Below, one piece after another: positions 20,730-28,578 of a stretch of DNA of 64,000 bases. The translations under genes were made by a program, and so were the position numbers. The stretch is from NCBI RefSeq assembly GCF_013409205.1, contig NZ_JACCAE010000001.1:1-64000 (forward strand), read 5' to 3'. The DNA is from Janibacter cremeus. GTDB taxonomy: Bacteria; Actinomycetota; Actinomycetes; Actinomycetales; Dermatophilaceae. The notes beneath the pieces were generated by a model that saw only the letters and a program-made list of their open reading frames with translations, made no database searches and was not told where the DNA came from. The stretch's first letter is position 1. Each line of letters opens with the position of its first letter.

Positions 20730-23543
20730 ATGTCCTCGCCCGCCGAACGCTATGCCGCTTCCCGCCGCAAGGGCCGAGGGGAGCTGGCGGCCTTCACCGC
20801 CACCTACGACTTCGACCTGGACCGCTTCCAGCTGGACGGGTGCGAGGCGATCGAGGCCGGCAACGGCGTCCTCGTCGCTGCACCGACCGGGGCCGGCAAG
20901 ACGGTCGTCGGTGAATTCGCCGTCCACCTGGCACTCGCCCGCGGTCAGAAGGCCTTCTACACCACACCGATCAAGGCGCTGAGCAACCAGAAGTACCACG
21001 AGCTCGTCGCCACGCACGGTCACGACAACGTCGGGCTGCTCACCGGGGACGTCTCCGTCAACGGCGAGGCGCCGGTGGTCGTCATGACGACCGAGGTGCT
21101 GCGCAACATGATCTATGCGGGGTCAACGACGCTCGACACCCTGGCCTTCGTCGTCATGGACGAGGTCCACTACCTCGCTGACCGGTTCCGCGGCGCCGTG
21201 TGGGAGGAGGTCATCATCCACCTGCCCCGCTCGGTGCAGGTGATCTCCTTGTCGGCGACGGTGAGCAACGCGGAGGAGTTCGGCGACTGGCTCGCCGAGG
21301 TGCGCGGTGGCACCGAGGTCGTCGTGACGGAGGAGCGGCCCGTGCCACTGTGGCAGCACATGCAGGTCGGCCGGGACGTGCACGACCTCTTCGTCGACGA
21401 GGAGGGAGCGTCAGCAGGGGCGCCGACGAAGGTCAACCCCGAGCTGCTCCACGCCATCCGCGAGAAGGTTCGCGGTACCGAGGACGACCCGCGACTGCAG
21501 CGCGGTGGCGGCCGCGGGGGGCGCGACCGTCGCGGTGGTCGGGAGCGGCGTGGCGGCGGCCGCAACCAGGGCGGTCAGGGGCGTCAGCGCGGGGGAGGAG
21601 GCCGATTCGGCGGGGCCGCCTCCCGCACCGAGGTCATCCGCGAGTTGGATCGTGACGGCCTGCTGCCGGCAATCACCTTCATCTTCAGCCGAGCAGGGTG
21701 CGACGGTGCCGTGACCCAGCTGCTGGCCAATGATGTCCGCCTGGTCTCCGAGCGCGAGGGCGAGCGCAACCGCCGCACCGTCGAGGAGCGCGCGGCCGTG
21801 CTCGAAGGGGAGGACCTCGACGTCCTCGGCTACCACCAGTTCGTGGCCGGTATCGCAGCCGGCTTCGCCGCCCACCACGCGGGCATGCTGCCCCTCTTCC
21901 GCGAGATCGTCGAGGAGTTGTTCACCGCGGGCCGCATCCGCGCCGTCTTCGCCACCGAGACGCTTGCCCTGGGCATCAACATGCCCGCTCGCACGGTCGT
22001 GCTCGAGAAGCTGGTGAAGTTCAACGGCGAGTCGCACGTGGAGATCACGCCGGCGGAGTACACCCAGCTGACCGGTCGTGCCGGCCGGCGGGGGATCGAC
22101 GTCGAGGGGCACGCGCTCGTGGTGTGGTCGCGCGGGCTGGATCCGATGGCCGTGGCCGGTCTCGCCTCGACCCGGACCTACCCCCTTCACTCCAGCTTCA
22201 AGCCGACCTACAACATGGCGGTCAACCTGGTCGCCCAGGTGGGGCGCCAGACGGCGAAGGAGGTCCTGGAGACCTCCTTCGCGCAGTTCCAGGCCGACCG
22301 GGCGGTCGTGGGCCTGGCGACGAAGGTGCGCGAGCAGCAGGACTCGCTGGACGCGTACGCCGAGGCGATGCACTGCCACCTCGGTGACTTCCGGGAGTAC
22401 GCCGCGCTGCGGCGCCGGATCACCGACGTCGAGAAGGAGGGCAAGCGTCGCCGGGGTGCCAATCGTCGGGCCGAGATCGCCGTCTCCCTCGAGGCACTGC
22501 GCGTCGGGGACGTCATCCGCATCGGGGGACGACGCTCCGGTCTCGCCCTGGTCATCGCGCCACCGCGCTCGTACAAGGGGGAGGAGTCCGCGCCCACGGT
22601 CCTGACCGAGCACAAGCAGGTGCGCCGGCTCGTACCGGCCGACCTCGACGGACCCGTGGCCGCGTTCGGGAAGCTGACCATCCCGCGGGGCTTCAACCCC
22701 AAGTCCACCAAGCAGCGCACCGATCTCGCGACGACGCTGCGGATCAAGGCGCCCGACGAGCAGGCCCCGAGTGTGCGCACCCGGGCCACGGAGGCGGCGA
22801 AGGGGGAGGACGAGCACCTCGCGCAGCTGCGCCGGCAGCTGAAGGAGCACCCCTGCCACCAGTGCCCTGAGCGAGAGGTGCACGCGCGGTGGGCTCAACG
22901 GTGGTGGAAGCTGAAGCGGGAGACCTCGTCACTGCAGCGCAAGGTCGAGCACCGCACGAACTCCGTCGCCCAGACCTTCGAGCGGATCTGCGTCGTCCTG
23001 ACGAGACTGGGCTACCTCGACGACGAGGGCGAGAGCGTGAGCGAGCTCGGCGGGCGACTGCGGCGGCTCTACACCGAGAAGGACCTCCTCGCGGCCGAGT
23101 GCCTGGGTGGGGGAGCGTGGTCGAGGCTCGACCCGGCCGAGCTGGCTGCCGTGGTCTCGATGCTCGTCCACGAGCCCCGCCGTGAGGAGCACGACCCCTT
23201 CCCCCGGCTGCCCACCGACGGGGTCTCGGATGCGTGGCAGGACATGCTGCAGCGGTGGAGCGAGCTGGAGGACCTGGAGAGCGAGCACGCGTTGCCTCAG
23301 ACCGGTGAGCCCGACGGCGGTATCGCCTGGGCCGTGCACCGGTGGGCGAGCGGTCGCCGGCTCGACGAGGTGCTCAGCGGGTCGGACCTGACGGCCGGGG
23401 ACTTCGTGCGTCGTTGCAAGCAGATCGTCGACCTGCTCGGCCAGGTCGCGGATGCGGCGCCGGAGCCACACCTGCGGACCGTGGCCCGCAAGTCCGTCGA
23501 CAAGGTGCGTCGAGGCGTCGTCGCCGCCGACCGCCTGGACTGA
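20730..23543 (+). CDS. helY: Ski2/Mtr4-like superfamily 2 RNA helicase HelY
   Basis: This 937-residue helicase has Walker A APTGAGKT at 51-58, the DEVH box at 144-147, SAT near 175 and QLTGRAGRRG in motif VI, followed by a long C-terminal region with a CPEC-type pair (CHQCPE). These match the Ski2/Mtr4 group, which unwinds RNA for degradation. A Gly/Arg-rich insert (about 258-295, many RGG units) lies between the two RecA domains. It follows tatC by 23 bases, as in M. tuberculosis (Rv2092c). Substrate RNAs are unknown. Confidence 0.93.
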   Translation: MSSPAERYAASRRKGRGELAAFTATYDFDLDRFQLDGCEAIEAGNGVLVAAPTGAGKTVVGEFAVHLALARGQKAFYTTPIKALSNQKYHELVATHGHDNVGLLTGDVSVNGEAPVVVMTTEVLRNMIYAGSTTLDTLAFVVMDEVHYLADRFRGAVWEEVIIHLPRSVQVISLSATVSNAEEFGDWLAEVRGGTEVVVTEERPVPLWQHMQVGRDVHDLFVDEEGASAGAPTKVNPELLHAIREKVRGTEDDPRLQRGGGRGGRDRRGGRERRGGGRNQGGQGRQRGGGGRFGGAASRTEVIRELDRDGLLPAITFIFSRAGCDGAVTQLLANDVRLVSEREGERNRRTVEERAAVLEGEDLDVLGYHQFVAGIAAGFAAHHAGMLPLFREIVEELFTAGRIRAVFATETLALGINMPARTVVLEKLVKFNGESHVEITPAEYTQLTGRAGRRGIDVEGHALVVWSRGLDPMAVAGLASTRTYPLHSSFKPTYNMAVNLVAQVGRQTAKEVLETSFAQFQADRAVVGLATKVREQQDSLDAYAEAMHCHLGDFREYAALRRRITDVEKEGKRRRGANRRAEIAVSLEALRVGDVIRIGGRRSGLALVIAPPRSYKGEESAPTVLTEHKQVRRLVPADLDGPVAAFGKLTIPRGFNPKSTKQRTDLATTLRIKAPDEQAPSVRTRATEAAKGEDEHLAQLRRQLKEHPCHQCPEREVHARWAQRWWKLKRETSSLQRKVEHRTNSVAQTFERICVVLTRLGYLDDEGESVSELGGRLRRLYTEKDLLAAECLGGGAWSRLDPAELAAVVSMLVHEPRREEHDPFPRLPTDGVSDAWQDMLQRWSELEDLESEHALPQTGEPDGGIAWAVHRWASGRRLDEVLSGSDLTAGDFVRRCKQIVDLLGQVADAAPEPHLRTVARKSVDKVRRGVVAADRLD

Positions 23544-23569
23544 CACGTCCAGGGGCTCACGGCCGCAGG

Positions 23570-23585
23570 GCGACCTGCGCCCCCG
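23570..23585. repeat. 16-bp direct repeat, copy 1
   Basis: GCGACCTGCGCCCCCG lies 27 bases after the helY stop and occurs again, identical and in the same orientation, right after the stop of the plus-strand transporter gene at 29929-29944. Both copies continue into a similar C-rich stretch ending near CCCCCGA. Both sit between convergent genes. Confidence 0.6.
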
Positions 23586-23619
23586 GAGACCCCCGATGCC
23601 CCAGCGGAGGAGGGGCCCT

Positions 23620-24558
23620 CTAGAGCGAGCGAAGGGCGGTGCCCATCCGGTCGAAGGGGCCGGTGAGGGCGTGCTCGAGGGCGAGCCGGCTCATCGCGCC
23701 GGGGTCGGCGATGTCGTCCGGCAGGTGGAGGTCGAGGTCGCCGACCGGCACGTCGTGGGCCACCCGGACGACGAGTGGCGCGACGTCGAGGTAGTCGGAG
23801 GCCGCCTCGAGATTGGTGCGCCGGGCGCCCTTGATGCGCGGGTCACCCGCGGCCACGGCCGCGCGCACCCCGGCCAGCGAGCCGAAGTCCCAAATGAGGG
23901 TCGCAGCCGTCTTGTCGCCGATGCCCTTCACCCCGGGCAGGCCGTCGCTGGTGTCTCCGCGCAGCGCCGCCATGTCGAGGTATGCCTCGCCCGTCGGTAC
24001 GCCGTACTTCTCCGCCAGGAACGACTGGGTGACGAGATCGGGCTGCCGGACCCCGCCGCGCGCGGTGTAGAGCACTCGCGTCCCCGACGCGTCATCGACG
24101 AGCTGGAAGAGGTCCCGGTCGCCGGTGACGACGTCGATCGGCATCTGCCCGCGGTGGCGCATCGCCAGGGTGCCGATGACGTCGTCGGCCTCGTAGTCCG
24201 CGGCCCCGATGCGCGGGATACCGATCGCCTCCAGGGCTGCGGCGATGACCGGGACCTGCGGCCCGAGCTCATCGGGTACGGCCTCGCCGTCGACGGCGTC
24301 CTCGGCGACGCGGTGTGCCTTGTACGTCGGGATCGCGTCGACCCGCCACTGCGGACGCCAGTCGTCGTCCCAGCAGGCGACCAGGTGGGTGGGCCGGTAA
24401 CGGGTGACGAGGGTGGCGATCATGTCGAGGAATCCGGCGACCGCGTTGGTGGGGATCCCCGAGGGGCCGGTGCTTCGCGGCGGGACGCCGTAGAAGGCGC
24501 GGAAGTACAAGGATGCGGAATCGAGCAGGAGCAGGCGTTCACTCGCCGGGGCGGACAT
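23620..24558 (-). CDS. 5'-3' exonuclease of the flap-nuclease family
   Basis: A 312-residue stand-alone version of the N-terminal nuclease domain of DNA polymerase I. It has metal-binding acidic residues in LLLDSASLYFRAF, CWDDDWRP, YEADDVIG and VTGDRDLFQL, and the helix-hairpin-helix GVKGIGDKTA. It should cut 5' flaps during repair. The start MSAPASER was chosen over an upstream ATG eight codons earlier because the latter would overlap the divergent promoter. It is divergent from an Lrp/AsnC gene and corresponds to M. tuberculosis Rv2090. Confidence 0.92.
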   Translation of the reverse strand: MSAPASERLLLLDSASLYFRAFYGVPPRSTGPSGIPTNAVAGFLDMIATLVTRYRPTHLVACWDDDWRPQWRVDAIPTYKAHRVAEDAVDGEAVPDELGPQVPVIAAALEAIGIPRIGAADYEADDVIGTLAMRHRGQMPIDVVTGDRDLFQLVDDASGTRVLYTARGGVRQPDLVTQSFLAEKYGVPTGEAYLDMAALRGDTSDGLPGVKGIGDKTAATLIWDFGSLAGVRAAVAAGDPRIKGARRTNLEAASDYLDVAPLVVRVAHDVPVGDLDLHLPDDIADPGAMSRLALEHALTGPFDRMGTALRSL

Positions 24559-24593
24559 GCCTCGACGATACGTGTGTCGCATATGGTTCTGTC

Positions 24594-25016
24594 ATGGAAG
24601 CGGCCGACCGACGCATCATCGACCTCCTGCGCCAGGACGGCCGGATGAGTTTCACCGACCTCGGCAAGGCTGTCGGGCTGTCCACCTCCGCGGCCCACCA
24701 ACGGGTGCGACGCCTCGAGGAGCGGGGCGTGATCTCCGGGTACGAGGCCGTGGTAGACGCTGCTGCGCTCGGCACGCCGCTGACGGCCTTCGTCGCCGTC
24801 GCGCCGCTCGACCCGCGCGATCCCGACGACATCCCCGACCGGCTGCGTGGCATCGAGGCGATCGACGCCTGCTACTCGGTGGCCGGGGACTCCAACTACA
24901 TGCTGCGCGTGCGCGTCGGCACGCCACAGGACCTCGAAGAACTGCTGGCCAGGGTCCGGGCGGCCGGTGGGGTCTCCACTCGCACGACCATCGTGCTGAC
25001 GACCCCGTGGGAGTGA
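24594..25016 (+). CDS. Lrp/AsnC family transcriptional regulator
   Basis: A 140-residue regulator with an N-terminal helix-turn-helix (IIDLLRQDGRMSFTDLGKAVGLSTSAAHQRVRRLEE region) and a RAM ligand-binding domain in which GDSNYMLRV is the typical turn. Such proteins bind amino acids and form octamers on DNA. The targets here are unknown; it could control the divergent exonuclease or itself. It overlaps the next gene, lnt, by four bases (GTGA), so it may also be coexpressed with the lipoprotein genes. Confidence 0.93.
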   Translation: MEAADRRIIDLLRQDGRMSFTDLGKAVGLSTSAAHQRVRRLEERGVISGYEAVVDAAALGTPLTAFVAVAPLDPRDPDDIPDRLRGIEAIDACYSVAGDSNYMLRVRVGTPQDLEELLARVRAAGGVSTRTTIVLTTPWE

Positions 25017-26596
25017 GCGCTCTGCCACTGCTCGCACGCCCGGTGCCCGCGCGCCTCCTGCTGGCCATCACCGGAGGACTCCTGCTGTGGCTGTCCTTCC
25101 CCGACCACGACGTCGCGGTGGCGGCCGTCGGGGGAGTGGTCCTCATCAGCGTGGCCATGTGGGACGTGCGCCCCCGCCTGGGCGCGCTGCTGGGCTTCCT
25201 GGCCGGCTTCGCCTGCTTCGTGCCCACCCTCAGCTGGTCGGGCATCTACGTCGGTGCCTTCCCGTGGTTCGCCCTGGCGACCTTCGAGTCGCTGTACGTG
25301 GCCCTGATGGGCGCGGTGCTCGTGTGGGTGCAGCGTCCGTTGATCCGGCGGGGCCGTGCCCTGCCCGCCGCCCTGCTCGTCCCCGTGCTGTGGGTGCTGC
25401 AGGAGCTGATGCGTGGGACCGTCCCCTATGGCGGCTTCCCCTGGGCACGGATCGCCTTCAGCCAGGCCGACTCCCCACTGGCGCGGTGGGCCGCGATCGG
25501 TGGTGCACCGCTGATCACCTTCGTCGTGGCCCTGGTGGCGGTGCCGGTGGTGCTGCTCGTGGTCACGCGCCGTCTGCCGAAGGTGGCCCTGGCACTCACC
25601 CTGGTCGTCGGGCTCGGATCATGGGCGGTCCCGGTGCCCTCCGGTGGCGACAGCAGCGCCCGGGTGGGGCTCGTGCAGGGCAACGTCCCCAGCCCCGGTC
25701 TGGACTTCAACGCCGAGCGTCGCGCGGTCCTGGACAATCACGTGGCCGGGACCCAGGAGCTGGCGGCGAAGCACGACGACCTCGACCTGGTGATCTGGCC
25801 GGAGAACGCCTCGGACATCGACCCCCTTCGCAATCCCGACGCGAAGGCGCAGGTCGCGCGCGCGGTCGAGGCGGTGGACACACCGCTCATCGTCGGCGCG
25901 ATCCTCGACGAGCCGGCCCCGGCGGTCTCCAACGCCTCGCTGCTCTACCGACCCGGCGGCGGTGAGCCGGAGCGCTACGTCAAGCAGCACCCGGTGCCCT
26001 TCGCGGAGTACGTGCCGCACCGTGACTTCTACCGCCACTTCAGCGACAAGGTCGACCTCGTGCGGGTCGGCTTCGCGAAGGGGGATGCGCCCGCAGCCTT
26101 CCGCATCGAGGGCGACGACGGCACCTTTTCCGCCATCCCCACGATCTGCTTCGAAGTCGCCTACGACGGGTTGATGCGCGGGGCCGTGCGCAACGCCGAC
26201 GACAAGAGCCGGCCCAGCCTGCTCGTCGTCCAGACCAACAACGCCACCTTCGGCTACACCGCTGAGTCGACGCAGCAGTACGCGATCTCCCGCATCCGGG
26301 CCATCGAGCACGGACGCAGCGTCGCGCACGTCTCGACGGTCGGAGTCTCCGGATTCATCAACCCCGACGGCACCTCGACTCCCACGACCGGGTTGTTCAC
26401 CGCGGCGCAGCCCGTCGACGAGGTGGTGCTGCGCAGCGGATTGACCGTCTCCGACCGCCTGGGACCATGGGTCGAGTGGGTCTGCGGGTTCCTGCTCATC
26501 GGTGCCGGTGCACTTCGTGTGCGCAAGCGACTCGCGGGTAGAATGGGGGGTCGTCCCTCCACCCCGCAGACCGAGGATGTCACCACCGGTGCCTGA
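25013..26596 (+). CDS. lnt: apolipoprotein N-acyltransferase Lnt
   Basis: A 527-residue membrane enzyme that adds the third acyl chain to lipoproteins. Several membrane helices fill residues 10-205, followed by a nitrilase-fold domain with the catalytic triad E264 (IWPENAS), K324 (YVKQHPVPF) and C379 (PTICFEVA), and a last helix near 500. The GTG start overlaps the regulator stop. In M. tuberculosis this activity is fused to Ppm1 in one protein; here ppm1 is a separate gene overlapping the end of lnt. Confidence 0.94.
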   Translation: MSALPLLARPVPARLLLAITGGLLLWLSFPDHDVAVAAVGGVVLISVAMWDVRPRLGALLGFLAGFACFVPTLSWSGIYVGAFPWFALATFESLYVALMGAVLVWVQRPLIRRGRALPAALLVPVLWVLQELMRGTVPYGGFPWARIAFSQADSPLARWAAIGGAPLITFVVALVAVPVVLLVVTRRLPKVALALTLVVGLGSWAVPVPSGGDSSARVGLVQGNVPSPGLDFNAERRAVLDNHVAGTQELAAKHDDLDLVIWPENASDIDPLRNPDAKAQVARAVEAVDTPLIVGAILDEPAPAVSNASLLYRPGGGEPERYVKQHPVPFAEYVPHRDFYRHFSDKVDLVRVGFAKGDAPAAFRIEGDDGTFSAIPTICFEVAYDGLMRGAVRNADDKSRPSLLVVQTNNATFGYTAESTQQYAISRIRAIEHGRSVAHVSTVGVSGFINPDGTSTPTTGLFTAAQPVDEVVLRSGLTVSDRLGPWVEWVCGFLLIGAGALRVRKRLAGRMGGRPSTPQTEDVTTGA

Positions 26597-27377
26597 CCGC
26601 CCCCGAGAGCCGCGCCCGCCGATCGAGCGAATCGCCGTCCTCATCCCCACGTACAACGAGCGCGAGAACCTGCCCGGCATCGTCGAGCGGGTGCGGGCCA
26701 CCGTGCCCGATGCCGACGTGCTCGTCCTCGACGACAACTCACCGGACGGCACCGGCCGGGTCGCCGACGAGCTGGCCGCGGCGGACCCACGCGTCCTCGT
26801 CCTGCACCGTGAGGTCAAGGAGGGGCTGGGCGCTGCCTACCTCGCCGGGTTCCGCTGGGCTTTGGAACGCGACTACGACGCGGTCGTCGAGATGGACGCC
26901 GACGGGTCGCACCGTCCGGAGCACCTTCCCGTGATGCTCGAGGCCGCCGCGCAGGCCGACCTCGTCATCGGTTCGCGATACGTACCCGGGGGGCAGGTCG
27001 TCAACTGGCCGGTGGAGCGCAAGGCGATCAGTGTGGCCGGCAACGTCTACATCAGGGCCATCCTCGGGATGCCGGTCAACGACGCGACGGCGGGCTACCG
27101 GGTCTACCGGTGCCAGACCCTGCGCACCATCGGTCTCGACGACGTGGAGAGCGCGGGCTACTGCTTCCAGACGGATCTGACCGTGCGGACGGTGCGTGCC
27201 GGACTGACCGTCGTCGAGGTCCCGATCACCTTCGTCGAGCGGGAGATCGGCGACTCCAAGATGGACGGCGACGTCGTGCGGGAGTCGATCACCCGGATCA
27301 CCACGTGGGGTGTGCAGCACCGGTTGGCCCAGGCCCGCCGACTCCTCGAGCGCGAGCCGAGGTGGCACCGGCTGTGA
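26577..27377 (+). CDS. ppm1: polyprenol monophosphomannose synthase Ppm1 (GT2)
   Basis: A family 2 glycosyltransferase of 266 residues that makes polyprenyl-phosphate mannose from GDP-mannose, the donor for lipoglycan and glycoprotein mannosylation. Motifs are IPTYNERENL, DDNSPDGTG, the catalytic EMDADGSH and SRYVPGG. There is no C-terminal membrane part. The ATG overlaps lnt by 20 bases; an in-frame GTG 12 bases on, with GAGG 12 bases upstream of it, is an alternative. The overlap means tight coupling with lnt. Confidence 0.93.
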   Translation: MSPPVPDRPREPRPPIERIAVLIPTYNERENLPGIVERVRATVPDADVLVLDDNSPDGTGRVADELAAADPRVLVLHREVKEGLGAAYLAGFRWALERDYDAVVEMDADGSHRPEHLPVMLEAAAQADLVIGSRYVPGGQVVNWPVERKAISVAGNVYIRAILGMPVNDATAGYRVYRCQTLRTIGLDDVESAGYCFQTDLTVRTVRAGLTVVEVPITFVEREIGDSKMDGDVVRESITRITTWGVQHRLAQARRLLEREPRWHRL

Positions 27378-27868
27378 CCCTCCCACCCGGCAACCGCACA
27401 GGGCGACGCAGGATCCGCTGGATCCCACTGGCCATCGTCCTCGTCGTGATCCTGGAGATCGCGGTCTTCGTCGGCGTCGCCCGGCTGATCGGCGTGCTCC
27501 CGACCGTGATCGTGGTGCTGACGCTCTCCACGCTCGGGGCCTTCCTCGTGCGCAGGGAGGGACGACGCACGTGGCGGGCACTGGAGCAGGCGCTGCGCTC
27601 GGGCAAGATGCCCAACCGCGAGATCGCCGACGCCATCCTCGTCGTGGCCGGGGGAGCGCTCCTCTTCATACCCGGCCTCGTCACCTCGGTGGTCGGGTTG
27701 GTCTTCGCGCTGCCCTTCACCCGGCCCGTCGCCCGGATCGGCCTCGAGGTGGTTGTCGCGCGGCGCCTGCTGGCCGCGGGTGTCGGGGGAGAGGTGCGGG
27801 TGCGTCGTACGCGTCCCAGGGGCGAGGACGACGTCGTCGAGGGCGAGATCATCGACGACGACGAGTGA
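27374..27868 (+). CDS. fxsA: FxsA family membrane protein
   Basis: A 164-residue membrane protein with the FxsA pattern: hydrophobic helices at about 17-36 and 38-54, the RREGRRTWRALEQALRSGKMPNREIADA connecting region, and a further hydrophobic pair (ILVVAGGALLFIPGLVTSVVG). The tail is acidic (EGEIIDDDE). In E. coli FxsA overproduction relieves F-plasmid exclusion of phage T7; the normal role is unknown. GTGA overlap with ppm1 puts it at the end of the lnt-ppm1 operon. Confidence 0.87.
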   Translation: MTLPPGNRTGRRRIRWIPLAIVLVVILEIAVFVGVARLIGVLPTVIVVLTLSTLGAFLVRREGRRTWRALEQALRSGKMPNREIADAILVVAGGALLFIPGLVTSVVGLVFALPFTRPVARIGLEVVVARRLLAAGVGGEVRVRRTRPRGEDDVVEGEIIDDDE

Positions 27869-27880
27869 GCGTGCAGGCAT

Positions 27881-27914
27881 GACCCTTCGAGGCTCGTGCC
27901 TCGCACCTCAGGAC
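27881..27914. repeat. REP-like palindromic sequence
   Basis: CGAGGC-TCGT-GCCTCG (27888-27903) forms a small hairpin inside GACCCTTCGAGG...GCACCTCAGGA, a layout I associate with interspersed intergenic palindromes of Intrasporangiaceae-type genomes. It shares GCACCTCA with the element at 16908-16935. It directly precedes a much stronger terminator. Confidence 0.4.
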
Positions 27915-27917
27915 AGG

Positions 27918-27954
27918 CGAAGGGGTTGCCCGCCATCGGCGGGCAACCCCTTCG
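27918..27954. terminator. strong bidirectional hairpin terminator
   Basis: A perfect 17-bp stem, CGAAGGGGTTGCCCGCC against its reverse complement, with a three-base ATC loop and TTCGTTCG after it. It lies between the convergent fxsA and rbpA genes and can serve both. Confidence 0.9.
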
Positions 27955-27971
27955 TTCGTGGACCGCGGAGG

Positions 27972-28328
27972 TTAGGCGCTGCGCTTGCGTGGCTTCTCGC
28001 CACGCTTGGCGCGCAGCAGCGCCAGACGCTCGTCGAGGAGCTCCTCGAGCTCGGGAATGGAGCGACGCTCCAGAAGCATGTCCCAGTGCGTGCGCACGTG
28101 CTTGGCGGGCTTCGTGTCCGGCTCCGGCCCGTCGACGAGCTTGCCGAACTTGCCGCAACGGCACTCCCACGTTCCCGGGATGTCGGCCTCGACGGAGAAG
28201 GGCAACTCGGTGCGGTGGCCGTCGTCACAGACGTAGGCCGTGATCTGACGGTCACTCGGGACGACGTTGTCCGTCGTCTCCATGCTGAAGCTGACCATGC
28301 GCGTGCCGCGCAGCGTGCGCTCTGCCAT
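27972..28328 (-). CDS. rbpA: RNA polymerase-binding protein RbpA
   Basis: This 118-residue actinobacterial protein binds the principal sigma factor and RNA polymerase and stabilises the open promoter complex. The central RbpA core has Cys/His residues (VCDDGHRTELPF, WECRCGKFG), followed by a basic linker and the C-terminal sigma-interacting helix (SIPELEELLDERLALLRAKRG). AGGAG lies eight bases before the ATG. A SigR-type promoter is found about 70 bases upstream, in agreement with rbpA control by SigR in Streptomyces. Confidence 0.97.
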   Translation of the reverse strand: MAERTLRGTRMVSFSMETTDNVVPSDRQITAYVCDDGHRTELPFSVEADIPGTWECRCGKFGKLVDGPEPDTKPAKHVRTHWDMLLERRSIPELEELLDERLALLRAKRGEKPRKRSA

Positions 28329-28395
28329 GTTGCAAGTCTCCTGGTGTCTCTCGCGATGTTCACGCCCCTGCAGCGCGGACCTTCACGTGTGTGTC

Positions 28396-28421
28396 AACGC
28401 CCGGTGGGCACCGGTTGTTCC
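28396..28421 (-). promoter_or_regulatory. SigR-type (oxidative stress) promoter of rbpA
   Basis: Read on the minus strand the sequence is GGAAC, exactly 18 bases, then GTT, an exact match to the SigR/SigH consensus GGAA(T/C)-N18/19-GTT. It points toward rbpA with a leader of about 60 bases. Streptomyces rbpA is a known SigR target induced by disulphide stress. Confidence 0.75.
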
Positions 28422-28578
28422 ACACGACGCGTCGTTGCGGTGGTGAGGTCCGTCTCCTCCCGGCCGGATGCGGCCCGGCTGTGGTCAATACGTGGTTGAC
28501 CATGGAGCGACCCCACAGGATAGCGCGAACCACCCCGGTGACGCACATCGTGTCCCTGCCGCGGGTTACTCTCGGTTC

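Noticed and set aside
28488..28504. Partial inverted repeat GTCAA...TTGAC upstream of the transporter gene
   Set aside because: Only five bases pair cleanly; no regulator is next to it, so it was not called an operator.
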